18,248 bases of DNA from Thermococcus sp. (GTDB lineage: Archaea; Methanobacteriota_B; Thermococci; Thermococcales; Thermococcaceae): assembly GCF_027066465.1 (NCBI RefSeq), contig NZ_JAMONU010000010.1, positions 1 to 18,248 of the forward strand. Direction: 5' to 3'. Shown one piece after another: positions 1-6,226 of this stretch; position 1 is the stretch's first letter; each line of letters starts with the position of its first letter. The position numbers and the translations under genes are program-made. The notes beneath the pieces were generated by a model. That model was not told the DNA's origin. It ran no database searches and saw only the letters and a list, made by a program, of their open reading frames with translations.

Positions 1-469
1 CCTTGAGAACCATGAAGCGGATATCTACTTCGTCGCGAGCGTTCAGGAGGAGGTTGGCCTCAGGGGTGCTAAAGTTGCGAGCTACGCAATAGACCCCGAG
101 ATAGGCATAGCGATGGACGTCACCTTCGCCAAGCAGGTCGGGGACAAGGGCAAAATCGTTCCAAAGCTCGGCGGCGGGCCGGTCATGGACGTTGGGCCGA
201 ACATCAACCCTAAGCTGAGGGCCTTTGCCGACGAGGTGGCAAAGAAGTACGGCATTGAGCTTCAGGTTGAGGCATCCCCAAGACCCACCGGCACGGACGC
301 CAACATAATGCAGATTAACCGCGAGGGCGTTGCAACCGCAGTTCTGAGCATACCCATAAAGTACATGCACAGTCAGGTTGAGACGGCAGACCTGAGGGAC
401 ATCGACAAGACCATAGAGTTCGCCAAGCACCTCCTCGAGGAGCTTAAGCCAATGGACCTGACGCCCTGA
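1..469 (+). CDS. M42 family metallo-aminopeptidase (TET-like), C-terminal part
   Basis: This is the last 155 or so residues of a gene that begins before the window; the frame is open from base 2. The family consists of dinuclear-metal aminopeptidases that assemble into tetrahedral (TET) particles and trim peptides in the cytoplasm. The fragment carries the motif VQEEVGLRGA, whose paired glutamates are the general base and a metal ligand. A metal-ligand aspartate follows in AMDVTFA, 22 residues after the second glutamate, and a late histidine in YMHSQ fits the last metal ligand. The N-terminal His and Asp ligands lie outside the window. Older annotations call such proteins endoglucanase M or CelM, but the metal-site pattern supports a peptidase. 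The substrate preference (acidic, basic or broad) cannot be read from this part. Confidence 0.9.
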   Translation, partial: LENHEADIYFVASVQEEVGLRGAKVASYAIDPEIGIAMDVTFAKQVGDKGKIVPKLGGGPVMDVGPNINPKLRAFADEVAKKYGIELQVEASPRPTGTDANIMQINREGVATAVLSIPIKYMHSQVETADLRDIDKTIEFAKHLLEELKPMDLTP

Positions 470-475
470 ACTCGA

Positions 476-488
476 AAGGTTTAATTTC
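476..488 (+). promoter_or_regulatory. probable TATA box ahead of archaemetzincin
   Basis: AAGG followed by TTTAATTTC lies 32-44 nt before the GTG start at 520, in the short gap after the M42 gene. The spacing would give a leader of about 10-15 nt. It suggests that the archaemetzincin cluster has its own promoter rather than relying only on read-through. Confidence 0.45.
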
Positions 489-519
489 TTTTCTCCCCTA
501 TATTCTCCGGGGAAGCCCC

Positions 520-1074
520 GTGATACTGGTCTCTCCTATCGGCAACATCGATGAGTGGCTCGTTAATGAGGTCGTTGACTTCGTTGGGGATTACTACTAT
601 CGCTTCGGTGTGAAGGTTAAACGGGGTCCTGTGATTCCGGTCAGACCGTTTTTAAGCGCTTACAACCCCTACAGGAACCAGTATCTCGGTAGGATTTTCC
701 TCCCAACGCTCTCGCTGATGGGCAGAAGGCTTAAGGCGAGGGCTGTTCTCGGTCTGACGGAGCTTGACCTCTACGAGGAGGGACTGAACTTCATCTTCGG
801 TCTCGCGAATCCGTCGCTGAAAGCGGCCGTTGTTTCAATCCACAGACTTAAACCCGAGTTCTATGGAGAAAAACCGGACGAGGGACTTCTCATGGAGAGG
901 ACGGTAAAGGAGGCGATGCACGAACTCGGCCACGTCTTCGGCCTGGAGCACTGCCCCAACGTGAGGTGCGTGATGCACTTCTCCAACTCGATATACGACA
1001 CCGACGTCAAAACACCCTTCTACTGCTCCTCCTGTGAGGAAAAGCTCAGAAGAAACCTGGAGGTGGAGGGATGA
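520..1074 (+). CDS. amzA: archaemetzincin, zinc metalloprotease
   Basis: This 184-residue protein has the hallmark of archaemetzincins: HEXXHXXGXXH at residues 134-144 (HELGHVFGLEH), immediately followed by C145, C150 and M152, then a CxxC pair at 169 and 172. The three histidines bind the catalytic zinc and E135 is the general base. The four cysteines are the family's second, structural zinc site, and M152 is the Met-turn methionine. The length is normal for the archaeal family, and nothing suggests a signal peptide, so a cytoplasmic peptidase is likely. Physiological substrates are unknown for archaeal members. The start is GTG. The gene overlaps the next one by 4 nt (ATGA), so the two are probably translationally coupled. 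Confidence 0.93.
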   Translation: MILVSPIGNIDEWLVNEVVDFVGDYYYRFGVKVKRGPVIPVRPFLSAYNPYRNQYLGRIFLPTLSLMGRRLKARAVLGLTELDLYEEGLNFIFGLANPSLKAAVVSIHRLKPEFYGEKPDEGLLMERTVKEAMHELGHVFGLEHCPNVRCVMHFSNSIYDTDVKTPFYCSSCEEKLRRNLEVEG

Positions 1075-1610
1075 TTGAGGTTGAGGTTAAGGGATACGCC
1101 GATGATGAGGTCTTCGAGAGGGTCAGGGAGCGCTACAGGTTCGTGAGGAGGGAATACCACGAGGACACTTACTACCAGCATCCCTGCAGGGACTTCTCAA
1201 AGACCGATGAAGCCCTCAGGATTAGAATCCGCCGTTTCAACGGCCACTTTGAGGCTTTCCTGACGTACAAGGGTCCCAAAATGGACAGCGTATCGAAGAC
1301 GAGGGAGGAAATAGAAGTGCCAATCGAGGACCCGGATAAACATGCGATGATTCTCGAGGCCTTGGGCTTTCGGGAGGTCATGACAGTGGAAAAGGTCAGG
1401 GAGAAGTTCTACGTTGAAAAGGGGATAACGATAACCCTCGACGATGTGGAAGGCCTCGGAAAGTTCATCGAGATTGAAGCAATGACGGAGAGCAGGGAAA
1501 AGGTTCCAGAACTCGTCGAAAAGCTCAGGAAGATACTGATTGAGCTTGGTGTTTCCAAGTTTGAGAGGAAGTCGTACCTCGAGTTGCTCCTTGAGAAGGG
1601 AGGGAGCTGA
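1071..1610 (+). CDS. CYTH-domain protein, class IV adenylate cyclase (CyaB)-like
   Basis: The 179-residue protein opens with the CYTH signature ExExK (E3, E5, K7 in MIEVEVKG). Charged strands typical of the triphosphate tunnel fold follow: LRIRIRR near 49-55, LTYKG with K67, the acidic run EEIEV near 79-83, LDD at 123-125 and EIE near 134-136. Family members bind an organic or inorganic triphosphate with Mg2+ or Mn2+ inside a beta tunnel and act as adenylate cyclase, thiamine triphosphatase or tripolyphosphatase. Archaeal CyaB-like proteins are often annotated as cyclases, but the sequence alone does not decide between these activities. The gene overlaps archaemetzincin by 4 nt and the following gene by 1 nt (TGATG), so it sits in the middle of a coupled cluster. 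Confidence 0.85.
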   Translation: MIEVEVKGYADDEVFERVRERYRFVRREYHEDTYYQHPCRDFSKTDEALRIRIRRFNGHFEAFLTYKGPKMDSVSKTREEIEVPIEDPDKHAMILEALGFREVMTVEKVREKFYVEKGITITLDDVEGLGKFIEIEAMTESREKVPELVEKLRKILIELGVSKFERKSYLELLLEKGGS

Positions 1611-2416
1611 TGAGGAAGCTTGAAGAGTTCTTCAAACTCAAAAAACGCCAGAAGAGGCCGGACCTCGAGGTTCTTGAGGAGATTGAGGAGAGGGTTAAGT
1701 CTGGAAACGTTGAAGGTGCCATTGCGCTCCTTGAGGAGCTTGAGAGGCCGCAGAACACATTCGTTGCAATCAGGCTAATCCTCAGGAACCTCATCAGCGC
1801 CGCGAAGAGTTCGGGAGAGACTGGACGCTGGCTATACTTGGGCCTTCTCAAGGATTTAATCCCCCACGTCAACGGCATTCCAAGCGAGCGCGCCAGGGCA
1901 ATGCTCTTCGGCGACTTGGCCGTCGCTTTCTACCTGCTGGGTGATGAGTTTGACGGTGATTTTGCACTCAGAAGCGCCATAAACCTTGCTTCAAACCACC
2001 CCGACGTTCTCAGGGATATACTCTTCGAACTCATAGACTCGGGGCTTCTTCCAAAGGCCGCATACGTTATGAAAACCGTTAAAAACCGGGCCGGCCTGGA
2101 CGTTGTTCTCTCCCATCTTGCGGACCTCTTCTACAGGGCGGGTGAGGAGGAAAAAGCCCTGTCAGTTGTGGACCACATAGAGAACCCCTTTCACAGGGCG
2201 GTTGCCCTCTACTACATTGCAACCTTTGAGATGACCCGGAACAGGGAGAAGGCCCTAGCCTACCTCCAGCGGGCGATTGAGGAAGCCGAGAAGATTGATG
2301 ACCCCGATGCCAGGCTTGAACTCATGATGAAGCTCAACGAGGTGCTCCATGAGGTCATGGGGGAGGGTCTCAGTCTCGTCGAGCTTTTAAAAGGGACAGA
2401 AGCTCGGACGGAGTAA
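1610..2416 (+). CDS. alpha-helical repeat protein of unknown function
   Basis: I do not recognise a named family. The 268-residue protein is almost entirely predicted helix, arranged as consecutive helical pairs with TPR-like character. Examples are GNVEGAIALLEEL near 33-45, AVALYYIATFEM near 197-208 and KALAYLQRAIEEAEKI near 214-229. The N-terminus is rich in lysine, arginine and glutamate. No signal peptide, membrane segment or catalytic motif is visible, so a scaffold or adaptor role is plausible but unproven. It is the last gene of the archaemetzincin-CYTH cluster, with its ATG overlapping the stop of the CYTH gene. Its last 47 nt overlap, in the opposite direction, the end of the ABC ATPase gene. 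Confidence 0.75.
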   Translation: MRKLEEFFKLKKRQKRPDLEVLEEIEERVKSGNVEGAIALLEELERPQNTFVAIRLILRNLISAAKSSGETGRWLYLGLLKDLIPHVNGIPSERARAMLFGDLAVAFYLLGDEFDGDFALRSAINLASNHPDVLRDILFELIDSGLLPKAAYVMKTVKNRAGLDVVLSHLADLFYRAGEEEKALSVVDHIENPFHRAVALYYIATFEMTRNREKALAYLQRAIEEAEKIDDPDARLELMMKLNEVLHEVMGEGLSLVELLKGTEARTE

Positions 2417-3212
2417 ACGCGGGCGGAAGGTTGAGTTTTTTTGCAACTAAAAGCGACTTCGGAACTTTCACACCCAGCTCAAGAAGCTCCTCGACCCTAT
2501 CCGCGACCTCTTTGGGAGTTCCCTGGAAAGCAACCGAGCCATCCTTCATAACGATAATTCTGTCCGCGTTCTCAAAGAGAAACCTGGAGTCGTGCTCGCT
2601 CATCAGAACCGTAAAGCCTTCCCCTTTCAGCTTCTTAACCACATCGAGCACGTCCCTCTTTCCCCTAGGGTCAAGTTCGGCTGTTGGTTCGTCGAGAACG
2701 AGAACTGGAGTTCTCATGGCGAGGACGCAGGCTATGGCGAGTCTCTGCTTCTCGCCGCCGCTCAGGTTGGGGGGAAACTCCTCCCGTTTGTCCTCAAGTC
2801 CGACTACCTTAAGCGCCCACTCTATGCGCTCCTCTATCTCTTCCCTCGGGAGACCGATGTTTTCAAGCGCGAACGCTACCTCATCCTCAACGGTCATGTT
2901 GAACAGCTGGCTTTCGGGGTTCTGGAGGACGAGACCAACCACAGTTGAAAGCTTGGACACTGGGGTTGAGGTGGTGCTCATGCTTTCCCCGGTCCTCGGG
3001 TCCTTGATTAAAACCTCACCCGAAAAGCTCCCGGCTATTGACTGGGGTATTATGCCGTTCAGGGTCAGGCAGAGGGTTGATTTCCCGCTGCCGCTCGGTC
3101 CGATTATGCCCACGAGCTCACCTCTCTCAACCGAGAACGAAACGTTCCTCAGGGCGTAGCCCTCTGTGTTTCTGTACCTGAAACTGACGTTCCTGACGTC
3201 GATTACCTTCAT
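2370..3212 (-). CDS. ECF-type ABC transporter ATP-binding protein
   Basis: A 280-residue ATPase with a complete set of motifs: Walker A GPSGSGKST at 38-46, Q-loop Q97 in QNPESQLF, signature LSGGEKQ at 150-156, Walker B VLVLDEP ending near 176, and H-loop H207 in SEHDS. QNPESQLF and the overall layout are typical of ATPases of energy-coupling-factor (CbiO/EcfA-like) importers for metals or vitamins. I chose the ATG at 3212, which overlaps the TrkH stop by 4 nt and has AGGAA just upstream. An in-frame start at 3293 would lie deep inside trkH. No EcfT, substrate-binding S component or second ATPase is nearby; the only partner in its transcription unit is TrkH. It may therefore serve a distant ECF module or energise or regulate TrkH. 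Confidence 0.9.
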   Translation of the reverse strand: MKVIDVRNVSFRYRNTEGYALRNVSFSVERGELVGIIGPSGSGKSTLCLTLNGIIPQSIAGSFSGEVLIKDPRTGESMSTTSTPVSKLSTVVGLVLQNPESQLFNMTVEDEVAFALENIGLPREEIEERIEWALKVVGLEDKREEFPPNLSGGEKQRLAIACVLAMRTPVLVLDEPTAELDPRGKRDVLDVVKKLKGEGFTVLMSEHDSRFLFENADRIIVMKDGSVAFQGTPKEVADRVEELLELGVKVPKSLLVAKKLNLPPAFTPSELLSLLKARRD

Positions 3213-4687
3213 TTCCTGACCACCCTCGGAAGGAGGAAGGCAACGCTGATTATGAACACCAGCGTCGAGAATATCTCCAGCCTTCCAATCCACATGAGCA
3301 GGATGTAGAGTATTTTCAGGTCAACGGGCATTGAGGGAGACGTTATTCCAACGCTCAGACCGACGTTTCCCTGTGCCGACGCAACCTCAAAGAGGGCGTT
3401 TGCCAGACTGGCCTTGACCCTTATCATCGTGTAAATCGTTCCGAAGAGGAGGAAGGCAAGGTACGTCATCGTAAAGCTCATGACCTCCTGTATGTCCTCC
3501 TCGCTGAAAACGTAGTTGCCGACCTTTCTCTTTATAACGGCTCCCCTCGGGAGTATCGCGCTCTCAATGGTCCACTTAAGGCTCTCGTACATGAGCGTAA
3601 CTCTAATCAGTTTTATTCCTCCGGCAGTGCTTCCAGCTCCGCCGCCTATGACCATGAGAATCGCGAGTATGAACTTGGCAACCTCTGGATAATTGGAGAG
3701 GCTCGTTATCTGGAAGCCCGTACAGCTTATGGCCGAGACCGCATGGAATATGGCACCCTGAAGGGCCTGGCCGATTGGGTCCCCCACCTGGTACAGGCTG
3801 TAGGCAATCAGCGCTACCGCGGGCAGGAGAAACACGAACATGTACCTGACCTGAATATCCTCAAAGAAGGGCTTGAGGGACTTGCTTTTGAACACCTTGT
3901 AGTGAACGGTGAAGTTGACGGCACCCATTATCATCAGGAATATCGTGACGGCGTTTATTGCTGTGCTGTGGAAGTAGCCTATGCTCTGGTCGTGTGTGCT
4001 CATACCACCGGTTCCAAGGCCGGTCATTGCGTGGGTCAGCGCGTCAAAGAGGTTCATGCCGTTGATGTAGTAGAGGTATACGCCGACGAGCGTGAGTCCG
4101 AGGTATATCTCGAATATAACCTTGGAGGTGTTGACGAGGTTGGGAAGGATTCTCTCGCTCCTGGCTTCGGCCCTGTAAAGCCTGGCCGCCGCGACCCCCG
4201 GTCTGATGAGTATCGAGAGGGCGACGAGAACTATTCCAATACCCCCAAGCCACTGCATCCAGGCACGCCAGAAGAGCAGCATCTTAGGATAGCTCGAGAG
4301 GTGGCTCATCATCGTAAGTCCAGTCCCCGTCCACGCGCTCATGCTCTCAAAGTATGAGTCCACAAACGACATGTGGGCGATTTTCATGAACGGAACAACG
4401 CTCACGAAGGACGCGAAGAGCCATGTAAAGGCCGCCGCAATCATGGCCTGCCTCAGGTTTACGTCTTCTATCTTGCTGGAGTGCCTTCCCAGCCATGCAC
4501 CGAGGAGTATGCAGAAGGCACCCGGGGCGGCGAAGTATATGGCGTACTGTACCTCCTTAGGGTAGAACCACACGAGGAGAACCGGAAAGAAGTAGGCCAG
4601 TCCGACACCCTGAAGTATCGGTCCTATCAGGTTTCTGACGACGAAGAGGTCTGCTGAAACGTTGATTCGTCTGCCGAACTCGAGCAT
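3209..4687 (-). CDS. trkH: TrkH family potassium transport membrane subunit
   Basis: This 492-residue polytopic membrane protein carries the four pore-loop glycine motifs of the Trk/Ktr superfamily, in order: TGTGLT, TGLGTGGMST, SCTGFQIT and GNVGLSVG. These build the K+ selectivity filter within one chain. TrkH subunits normally work with a cytoplasmic nucleotide-binding ring (TrkA), which is not in this window. The ATG at 4687 is preceded by GGTGAGGGA and is preferred. The upstream ATGs at 4708 and 4723 lack such a site and lie close to the predicted promoter. The 3' end overlaps the ABC ATPase start by 4 nt, so the two should be made together. In E. coli, Trk activity depends on the ABC ATPase SapD (TrkE), a possible parallel. 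Confidence 0.93.
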   Translation of the reverse strand: MLEFGRRINVSADLFVVRNLIGPILQGVGLAYFFPVLLVWFYPKEVQYAIYFAAPGAFCILLGAWLGRHSSKIEDVNLRQAMIAAAFTWLFASFVSVVPFMKIAHMSFVDSYFESMSAWTGTGLTMMSHLSSYPKMLLFWRAWMQWLGGIGIVLVALSILIRPGVAAARLYRAEARSERILPNLVNTSKVIFEIYLGLTLVGVYLYYINGMNLFDALTHAMTGLGTGGMSTHDQSIGYFHSTAINAVTIFLMIMGAVNFTVHYKVFKSKSLKPFFEDIQVRYMFVFLLPAVALIAYSLYQVGDPIGQALQGAIFHAVSAISCTGFQITSLSNYPEVAKFILAILMVIGGGAGSTAGGIKLIRVTLMYESLKWTIESAILPRGAVIKRKVGNYVFSEEDIQEVMSFTMTYLAFLLFGTIYTMIRVKASLANALFEVASAQGNVGLSVGITSPSMPVDLKILYILLMWIGRLEIFSTLVFIISVAFLLPRVVRK

Positions 4688-4720
4688 TCCCTCACCGTCC
4701 GTAGGCATAGGGGCGGGCTT

Positions 4721-4735
4721 CAATAAAAGGTTTTT
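4721..4735 (-). promoter_or_regulatory. predicted TATA box for trkH
   Basis: On the minus strand the stretch reads AAAAACCTTTTATTG, a TATA-like box lying 34-48 nt before the chosen trkH ATG. It shares a roughly 90-nt divergent intergenic space with the methionine aminopeptidase promoter. A transcript start about 25 nt downstream supports the shorter TrkH start. Confidence 0.5.
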
Positions 4736-4746
4736 CGTCCTTCGTA

Positions 4747-4757
4747 AGGTTTAAGGG
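4747..4757 (+). promoter_or_regulatory. predicted TATA box for map, leaderless start
   Basis: AAGGTTTAAGG lies only 22-32 nt before the first GTG of the aminopeptidase gene. With the usual archaeal TATA-to-start distance, transcription would begin at or within a few bases of that GTG. This agrees with the absence of a clear ribosome binding site and suggests a leaderless or near-leaderless mRNA. Confidence 0.5.
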
Positions 4758-4778
4758 TAGCCTAACATAGGAACAACG

Positions 4779-5675
4779 GTGGTGAAAGTGGAGGAAGTTG
4801 ATGCACTCATAAAGGCAGGTGAAATCGCGAGGAAGGTCAAGGAAGAGGTAAAGGGCATGATAAAGCCCGGGGCAAAGCTGCTTGACATAGCGGAGTTCGT
4901 TGAGAAAAGGATAGTTGAACTGGGCGGTAAGCCGGCTTTTCCCTGCAACCTCTCGCTCAACGAGGTGGCGGCACACTACACCCCGTACAAAGGCGATGAG
5001 ACGGTTCTGAAGGAAGGCGACTATCTGAAGCTCGACCTCGGTGTCCACGTTGACGGCTACATAGCCGACACGGCCCTCACCTTCCGTATCGGCATGGAGG
5101 AGGACGAGCTGATGGAAGCGGCGAGGGAAGCTCTCGAGAACGCGATAGCGACCGTTAGGGCCGGGGTTATGGTCAGGGACGTTGCCAAGGCCATCGAGGA
5201 GACGATACGCGGTAAGGGGTTCAACCCCATAGTGAACCTCAGCGGGCACAAGATAGAGAGGTACAAGCTCCATGCGGGGGTGAGCATACCCAACGTCTAC
5301 AGGCAGGCGGACACCTACGTTCTCAAGGAGGGGGACGTTTTTGCGATAGAACCATTTGCTACCACTGGCGCGGGTCAGGTAATTGAGGTTCCCCCGGCGC
5401 TGATTTTTATGTACGTTCGCGATAGGCCCGTCAGAATGCTCCAGGCGAGAAGGCTGCTCATGCACATCAAGCGCGAGTACAAAACCCTGCCCTTTGCATA
5501 CCGCTGGCTTCAGGGGTTCCTGCCGGAGGGACAGCTCAAGATGGCGCTGGCCCAGCTTGACAAGGCCGGTGCGATATACAGCTACCCCATACTGCGCGAG
5601 GTCAGGGGAGGTGCAGTAACCCAGTTTGAGCATACCGTCATCGTTGAGAAGGACGGTGCCTACGTAACGACGTGA
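4779..5675 (+). CDS. map: methionine aminopeptidase, archaeal type II
   Basis: This enzyme removes the initiator methionine from nascent proteins. The 298-residue chain has all five metal ligands of the pita-bread fold: D86 (KLDLG), D97 (YIADTA), H157 (SGHKI), E191 (IEPFA) and E284 (FEHTV). The catalytic histidines H66 (AAHYTP) and H165 are also present. Each position is exactly four higher than the numbering I recall for the Pyrococcus furiosus enzyme, so the fold should be intact. The insert between the last two ligands and the overall length place it in type II, as expected for archaea. Two consecutive GTG codons, at 4779 and 4782, could both start translation; no strong ribosome site separates them. 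It is divergent from trkH and appears to be monocistronic. Confidence 0.95.
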   Translation: MVKVEEVDALIKAGEIARKVKEEVKGMIKPGAKLLDIAEFVEKRIVELGGKPAFPCNLSLNEVAAHYTPYKGDETVLKEGDYLKLDLGVHVDGYIADTALTFRIGMEEDELMEAAREALENAIATVRAGVMVRDVAKAIEETIRGKGFNPIVNLSGHKIERYKLHAGVSIPNVYRQADTYVLKEGDVFAIEPFATTGAGQVIEVPPALIFMYVRDRPVRMLQARRLLMHIKREYKTLPFAYRWLQGFLPEGQLKMALAQLDKAGAIYSYPILREVRGGAVTQFEHTVIVEKDGAYVTT

Positions 5676-5680
5676 ACTCC

Positions 5681-5697
5681 CTTCTCTTTTGTTGTTT
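5681..5697 (+). terminator. T-rich termination region after map
   Basis: Directly after the map stop the plus strand is pyrimidine-rich and contains CTCTTTTGTTGTTT. Oligo-T tracts without a required hairpin are the usual intrinsic termination signals in Thermococcales. A further T tract follows at 5800-5804. Confidence 0.4.
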
Positions 5698-5712
5698 CAG
5701 AATAACTACAAC

Positions 5713-5728
5713 ATCTCGAGTCCCGCGC
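5713..5728 (-). repeat. 16-nt partial copy of the tRNA-Ser anticodon arm
   Basis: ATCTCGAGTCCCGCGC at this place is identical to 6052-6067 inside the tRNA-Ser gene. It covers the anticodon loop, the 5' side of the anticodon stem and the first base of the 3' side. It is in the same orientation as the tRNA and about 339 bp beyond it in its transcription direction. Partial tRNA copies of this kind are typical footprints of tyrosine-recombinase integration into tRNA genes, but no integrase is present here. Confidence 0.6.
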
Positions 5729-5870
5729 TTCTATGGGAAGTTTTTGGGAGAAGTTAAAGGAGGAGTGAATCTCCTCAAGGGACGGAGAAGTCCGCATCTC
5801 TTTTTCTAACCTGGCGTTAGGTTGCGGGTTCTTTCAAACACGTGGAATTGAGTCATGTTTTCTATTTCTC

Positions 5871-5887
5871 AACGTCCGAAGGACGTT
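5871..5887. repeat. GAA-loop hairpin (type A)
   Basis: Perfect inverted repeat AACGTCC and GGACGTT around a GAA loop. The same design, a 6-7 bp GC-rich stem with a three-base GAA, TTC or TTT loop, occurs at 16726-16740, 16994-17008 and 17532-17548 with different but still fully paired stems. Confidence 0.7.
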
Positions 5888-5979
5888 TTGATGGTTGAAA
5901 ACGATAGAGGGGTAGAAATTTGAGTAGGAACCCCCTCAACGGGCTCGGCAACTTTAAGGTGGAGATGCCAACTTTGGTC

Positions 5980-6001
5980 AAACTTTGCCTGCGCAAAGTT
6001 T
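5980..6001. repeat. 9-bp hairpin (type B), copy 1, abutting tRNA-Ser
   Basis: Arms AAACTTTGC and GCAAAGTTT enclose the loop CTGC. The identical 22-nt element is at 16557-16578. Outer bases GCCAAC at 5967-5972 and GTTGGC at 6003-6008 can also pair, so the palindrome reaches into the last bases of the tRNA gene. Confidence 0.75.
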
Positions 6002-6004
6002 GGT

Positions 6005-6091
6005 TGGCGCCGGGGCAGGGATTTGAACCCTGGCGGGCGGACGCCCACGGGATCTCGAGTCCCGCGCCTTCCCAGGCTAGGCTACCCCGGC
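6005..6091 (-). tRNA. tRNA-Ser (anticodon CGA)
   Basis: The minus strand folds into a complete class II cloverleaf of 87 nt. It has a 7-bp acceptor stem GCCGGGG/CCCCGGC, U8, a D arm with GCC/GGC, and the anticodon stem CGGGA/UCCCG around CUCGAGA, giving anticodon CGA for the serine codon UCG. A 15-nt variable arm with a GGGC/GCCC stem and the T arm CAGGG-UUCAAAU-CCCUG follow. The discriminator base is G, as expected for serine, and the 3' CCA is encoded in the gene. No intron is visible. A TATA box at 6114-6125 would start transcription at about the first base of the tRNA. Confidence 0.96.
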
Positions 6092-6113
6092 GCGGTTTTT
6101 GGTTCTTCGGGCC

Positions 6114-6125
6114 CTTTTATAAATC
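6114..6125 (-). promoter_or_regulatory. TATA box for tRNA-Ser
   Basis: On the minus strand GATTTATAAAAG is a near-ideal archaeal TATA box. Its centre lies about 28 nt before the tRNA 5' end, so the primary transcript should have almost no 5' leader. Confidence 0.7.
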
Positions 6126-6142
6126 TTTCCGCGAAAAATTTA

Positions 6143-6162
6143 TTAACTAAAATTAACTAAAA
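6143..6162. repeat. two tandem copies of a 10-bp AT-rich repeat
   Basis: TTAACTAAAA occurs twice back to back between the divergent tRNA-Ser and CBS-protein promoters. It could be an operator or just low-complexity spacer; the sequence alone does not say. Confidence 0.4.
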
Positions 6163-6174
6163 TTCGAGCGGTTG

Positions 6175-6188
6175 CAAAGGTTTAAATC
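6175..6188 (+). promoter_or_regulatory. BRE/TATA promoter of the CBS-domain gene
   Basis: CAAAGGTTTAAATC fits a purine-rich BRE followed by a TATA box, 39-52 nt before the ATG at 6227. It predicts a leader of about 15-20 nt that would hold the strong ribosome binding site GGAGGAGGTG at 6211-6220. Confidence 0.6.
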
Positions 6189-6226
6189 TCCCGAAAACCA
6201 AGATATAACTGGAGGAGGTGGCAGAA

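Larger units (their letters stand above)
5676..6004. other. non-coding region between map and tRNA-Ser, with hairpins
   Basis: No convincing gene lies here. From left to right I see: a T-rich tail after map; a 16-nt copy of the tRNA-Ser anticodon region at 5713-5728; two adjacent stem-loops with a T tract at 5759-5804; a small stem built on AACCT/AGGTT near 5810-5823; a perfect 7-bp hairpin with a GAA loop at 5871-5887; and a 9-bp hairpin at 5980-6001 that ends 3 nt before the tRNA 3' end. The last two belong to hairpin types that recur near 16.5-17.6 kb. The region may be a remnant of integrated DNA or a dispersed structured element. Confidence 0.6.

Noticed and set aside
5713..6091. intact integrated mobile element at tRNA-Ser
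   Set aside because: Only about 275 bp separate the tRNA from its partial copy and no integrase, transposase or replication gene is present; at most this is a remnant.
5920..6150. 76-residue plus-strand reading frame
   Set aside because: It reads through the complete tRNA-Ser gene on the other strand and through the tRNA promoter; it is an artefact of the GC-rich tRNA.
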